Source: Dehalococcoidia bacterium (GTDB lineage Bacteria > Chloroflexota > Dehalococcoidia > SAR202 > UBA11138). From it: DNA of 8,345 nucleotides. Where the stretch lies: contig JAAXHZ010000200.1 in assembly GCA_012270625.1 (NCBI GenBank), positions 1-8,345 on the forward strand. Direction: 5' to 3'. Position 1 is the first letter of the stretch. Every line of letters begins with the position of its first letter. Below are positions 6,397-8,345 of this stretch, piece by piece. Under the pieces are notes generated by a model, which saw nothing but the letters and a program-made list of their open reading frames with translations, searched no databases and was not told where the DNA came from. Both the position numbers and the translations under genes were made by a program.

Positions 6397-6891
6397 GTGA
6401 CTAGAAAAGACTCGTCGAGCAGCAGGCGTCAATCGTCTTCGACTGTCACTATAAATCGCAGGGCGCGATACGACTATGATATCTTGGACACGGTCGAGGC
6501 GGGCCTTGTTCTCAAGGGCACGGAGATTAAGTCCATCCGTGGACGCAGAGTGAGTCTCAGCGACTCCTACGCCAGGCCTTCGAACGGTCAGATGTGGCTG
6601 CACAACCTCCACATCGACGAGTATGCTCCGGCCAGCCGAGAAAATCACGATCCGAAACGGCCTCGCAAGCTACTGCTCCATCGTGCCCAGATTGACGACC
6701 TCAGTCGCCAGGTTGAGCAGCGAGGTCTCACGCTAGTGCCATTGAGGCTGTACGTGAGAAACCACGTAGCCAAGATCGAGCTGGCGGTGGCGCGAGGAAA
6801 GAAGCGGTTCGACAAGCGGCGCGCGCTGATAGAACGTGAACGCGAGCGCGAAGCAAGGGCGGCTATCGGATCATCCGGGCGCGGCCATTGA
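6397..6891 (+). CDS. smpB: SsrA-binding protein SmpB
   Basis: SmpB binds tmRNA and delivers it to stalled ribosomes for trans-translation. From GTG at 6397 it has 164 residues, the usual size. After a Ser/Arg-rich N-terminus, NRRARYDYDILDTVEAG (20-36) and GTEIKSIRG (41-49) form the conserved opening. HIDEYAPAS, RKLLLHRAQI (90-99) and the LVPLRLYV strand continue the fold. GKKRFDKRR (134-142) begins the basic C-terminal tail, which enters the ribosome decoding centre, followed by an unusual run of Glu-Arg repeats. The start is inferred: GGAGGAG at 6378-6384 lies inside the end of the upstream protease gene, 12 nt from the GTG, a long gap, and no ATG lies in the right place. The longer open frame extending into the upstream gene is not family-like. 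No tmRNA gene is visible in the window. Confidence 0.94.
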   Translation: MTRKDSSSSRRQSSSTVTINRRARYDYDILDTVEAGLVLKGTEIKSIRGRRVSLSDSYARPSNGQMWLHNLHIDEYAPASRENHDPKRPRKLLLHRAQIDDLSRQVEQRGLTLVPLRLYVRNHVAKIELAVARGKKRFDKRRALIEREREREARAAIGSSGRGH

Positions 6892-6965
6892 TTGGATCCG
6901 ATCTCATAAGGGAACGGGAAGCGCGTGCATCACATCTCCCCTACCCAAAATCGAGAGAAACCAAA

Positions 6966-6993
6966 AAGCCGCTGCCTCGTCGGTCAGCGGCTT
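6966..6993 (-). terminator. Intrinsic terminator for the minus-strand HTH gene
   Basis: AAGCCGCTG (6966-6974) and CAGCGGCTT (6985-6993) form a perfect 9-bp GC-rich stem with a 10-nt loop. Read on the minus strand, the stem runs into TTTTTGG, giving the expected T tract. On the plus strand the following bases (CACTTCGG) lack one, so it is mainly a terminator for the gene ending at 7037, about 40 bases away. It may also slow transcription leaving smpB. Confidence 0.82.
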
Positions 6994-7036
6994 CACTTCG
7001 GTAAAGGCCCCAACTGGTCCGGTTCGGGGGAGAAAC

Positions 7037-7267
7037 CTAGACTGGGCTTACCCTCTTGATTTCGATCGTCTCACCTGGCGCCAGGGCTACTCTGCGAACG
7101 TTGATGCCCAACTTCAGCAGCCAGTACCCCAGGGTGGCCTTGCTGACGCCGAGCTGATCGGCTGTTGAAGACAGTCCCTGGTCGGTGACCATCTCGGGGA
7201 GAATCTTCTCCAACGGCTGGTGAAACTTCTCTTCGACGGCGATCATCTTCTTGGTCTTGCGCGTCAT
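7037..7267 (-). CDS. Small helix-turn-helix DNA-binding protein
   Basis: The product has 76 residues and is Lys-rich at the N-terminus. Residues 31-55 form a textbook helix-turn-helix: GLSSTADQLGVSKATLGYWLLKLGI, here read as GLSSTADQLG / VSKATLGYWL / LKLGI, with the turn around Gly40-Val41. A short C-terminal stretch (VRRVALAPGETIEIKR) is likely a beta hairpin or wing. No ligand or dimerisation domain is visible. The ATG is backed by a strong GGGAGGAG (7279-7272) with a 4-nt gap, a TTGACA/TAGGAT promoter and a terminator just downstream, so this looks like a self-contained one-gene transcription unit. Such proteins could be transcriptional regulators or phage/plasmid-derived DNA-binding proteins. 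I recognise the fold but not the target or a named family. Confidence 0.82.
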   Translation of the reverse strand: MTRKTKKMIAVEEKFHQPLEKILPEMVTDQGLSSTADQLGVSKATLGYWLLKLGINVRRVALAPGETIEIKRVSPV

Positions 7268-7299
7268 CTGACTCCTCCCTGTTCATTGATCTTGATACT

Positions 7300-7329
7300 A
7301 TCCTAGTCCTGACCCACTCAGACTGTCAA
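7300..7329 (-). promoter_or_regulatory. Sigma70-type promoter of the HTH gene
   Basis: On the minus strand a perfect TTGACA (7329-7324) is followed after 18 bp by TAGGAT (7305-7300), which matches the -10 consensus at four of six positions. Transcription would start near 7293, leaving a leader of about 25 nt that carries the strong ribosome binding site. The position, box quality and downstream gene agree well. Confidence 0.65.
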
Positions 7330-7702
7330 CATGTTTTCAAGACTTTTTCCACAATTTTCTATATTGGTGAAAAGAGATAGTGCCTACTTGAAATAAATAG
7401 AATAGGTATATACATGATAACAACACGTGCTTTTTGTGTGTCAAGAATATATGAATTGAGTAGATATCCACCCTGCCCCACTGCTTCCACCGGTCTATGG
7501 ATCAGCAGCCACTACTACTCTGTAGTTCGGATACAAGCCTGAATCCAGAAGTTTACGAGGAGTCCCACGCACACGCTGAGTCGTACGCATGTGAACCTGG
7601 GACAACAAGCTCTCCTCCGGCTCATCTCTAGTAGTCATGGCGGCGGGATATATGCTACGTTCGCTCCACGATAGAAGGCGGTCGAGCCTACAGGAGAGAC
7701 GA
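7330..7702. other. Intergenic region, AT-rich then unassigned
   Basis: The first part, to about 7470, is strikingly AT-rich. A second minus-strand TTGACA lies at 7444-7439 with TATCAT 19 bp downstream, a weaker promoter candidate, and a CACGTG palindrome lies between. TTTTCCACA at 7345-7353 resembles a single DnaA box. From about 7480 to 7640 the composition returns to normal. There a minus-strand frame of about 47 codons (7638-7495) has no ribosome binding site and no recognised family, and I do not call it a gene. The repeat GTCCCA/TGGGAC encloses a smaller CACA/TGTG repeat around 7562-7602. The ribosome binding site for the next gene (AGGAG, 7692-7696) is at the end. Confidence 0.5.
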
Positions 7703-8200
7703 GTGCCGATTGCAGGAATTGATATGGTCCGCAGAAACCACGCCTTGGAACATGCCACCATCGCGCGTCTGCTGGAGCGCGGTGTCGCACCGCCCATGGG
7801 AGGATACTCTCTGCCGGGCGGCTTTGTTGTCTGGTCGAAGGCGTCCCCGACCGAGGTACTTGGCGCTGCCCGTGAGGCTCTGCAGCTCTTGAGAGAGGGA
7901 CACTCTGACCTGGCCGTGTCTTCGTATTGCGGAACTAACTTCGTAGCCGCTGCGCTGCTGGGTGGGCTCGCGGCCTTTGTCGCCGGCCAGGGACGTGGGT
8001 TGTGGCCAAGAGTCCGTGGAGCTGCCGTGGGCTTCATGGTCGCTAGTATGCTGAGTCAGCCCGTAGGCAAGTTCATACAGCGCAGACTCACGACTCATGC
8101 TGAAGTCCATGGTATGGATATCACATCGGCTCGGGTCCTGAAGAACTCTCCCCTATCAGTAGTATGGTTCTCGACTGGGGCGTCTCACTCTACCGGCTGA
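7703..8200 (+). CDS. DUF6391-like small membrane protein
   Basis: The function is unknown. From GTG at 7703, supported by AGGAG at 7692-7696 with a 6-nt gap, the protein has 165 residues; an ATG 66 bp upstream is in frame but has no ribosome binding site. The features recall the DUF6391 family: RNHALEHATI at 11-20, GGFVVW (39-44), an AREALQLLREG helix (56-66) and a YCGTN motif (75-79). Two hydrophobic segments follow at about 80-95 and 104-121, then a polar C-terminal tail. The N-terminal third is therefore probably cytoplasmic and the centre membrane-embedded. His13, Glu16 and His17 form an HxxEH arrangement that could bind a metal, but this is only a motif resemblance. The gene appears to stand alone; the next element is a tRNA about 100 bp away. 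Confidence 0.75.
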   Translation: MPIAGIDMVRRNHALEHATIARLLERGVAPPMGGYSLPGGFVVWSKASPTEVLGAAREALQLLREGHSDLAVSSYCGTNFVAAALLGGLAAFVAGQGRGLWPRVRGAAVGFMVASMLSQPVGKFIQRRLTTHAEVHGMDITSARVLKNSPLSVVWFSTGASHSTG

Positions 8201-8253
8201 CGGTTCCCTTCAGTCTGAATAGCTCGTGTGGATTTACCGTCCTACACTTGTTC

Positions 8254-8284
8254 TTGACCGTATTCCACTGTGCTGTGCTAAACT
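8254..8284 (+). promoter_or_regulatory. Likely promoter of the tRNA gene
   Basis: TTGACC at 8254-8259 and TAAACT at 8279-8284 are separated by 19 bp. The -10 box is preceded by TGC, an extended -10 feature that tolerates the wide spacing. Transcription would begin near 8291, about a dozen bases before the tRNA 5' end. Confidence 0.45.
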
Positions 8285-8303
8285 TGCGGACAAATGCTGT
8301 CGA

Positions 8304-8345
8304 GTCCCTGTAGCTCAGTTGGATAGAGCGGCTGCCTTCTAAGCA
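8304..8345 (+). tRNA. tRNA-Arg (anticodon UCU), 5' part
   Basis: The 5' half of a tRNA runs off the window. The acceptor 5' strand GTCCCTG (8304-8310) is followed by TA at positions 8-9, a D-arm GCTC...GAGC (8313-8316 and 8326-8329) with an AGTTGGATA loop, and an anticodon stem GCTGC (8331-8335). The seven-base loop CTTCTAA (8336-8342) centres on TCT at 8338-8340, which reads AGA arginine codons. The 3' strand begins GCA as the stem requires. The acceptor 3' strand and T-arm are outside the window. Confidence 0.93.

Noticed and set aside
6892..7036. tmRNA gene after smpB
   Set aside because: The gap is too short and shows only a terminator; there is no tRNA-like acceptor or tag frame.
7345..7353. 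Replication origin suggested by TTTTCCACA in AT-rich DNA
   Set aside because: Only one box, no cluster, and no dnaA or dnaN nearby.
7495..8037. Minus-strand frame of 180 codons opposite the DUF6391-like gene
   Set aside because: Most of it is antisense to a better-supported gene and Ser/Arg/Pro-rich, as shadows are. The free end (7495-7638) has no ribosome binding site.
1..8345. CRISPR array, insertion sequence or prophage
   Set aside because: No regularly spaced direct repeats, and no transposase, integrase or phage structural gene in any frame.

Overview
The window looks like a chromosomal stretch of a moderately GC-rich bacterium. The mix of genes resembles Chloroflexota, most likely the Dehalococcoidia/SAR202 side: a DapF-DapL diaminopimelate route, HflX, a lipoprotein-type S41 protease next to SmpB, a small DUF6391-like membrane protein and a very short HTH protein. 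This placement is an inference from family resemblance, not from a marker gene.

Layout. (1) 1-567 is the 3' part of dapF, cut by the window edge. (2) 568-991 is a non-coding gap with several small inverted repeats. (3) 992-2161 is an LL-diaminopimelate aminotransferase (dapL), followed 26 bp later by hflX, a ribosome-associated GTPase whose best start appears to be an ATC codon behind a perfect AGGAGG. (4) 3361-3534 is a convergent intergenic region with a 10-bp perfect inverted repeat enclosing a second hairpin. (5) 3535-4623 on the minus strand is an orphan two-part protein. Its N-terminal half is DUF5343/winged-helix-like and its C-terminal half is a Rossmann/TIR-like nucleotide-binding-type domain. 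It is the only gene here that does not look like housekeeping. (6) 4624-5072 is a largely AT-rich gap that ends in a possible 39-codon upstream ORF overlapping the next start. (7) 5073-6389 is a ctpA-type S41 protease with a lipoprotein signal, and 7 bp later comes smpB (6397-6891). (8) 7037-7267 on the minus strand is a 76-residue HTH protein with its own promoter, strong ribosome binding site and intrinsic terminator. (9) 7703-8200 is a DUF6391-like membrane protein. (10) A tRNA-Arg(UCU) gene begins at 8304 and runs off the window.

How the genes fit together. DapL makes LL-diaminopimelate directly from tetrahydrodipicolinate and DapF epimerises it to the meso form, so the first genes form a short lysine/diaminopimelate block. 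HflX rescues or splits stalled ribosomes, and SmpB with tmRNA tags products of stalled ribosomes, so two ribosome-rescue factors lie in this window. The CtpA-like protease acts outside the membrane.

I found no CRISPR array, transposase, integrase or clear defence operon. The best candidate for something undescribed is the orphan minus-strand gene at 3535-4623.
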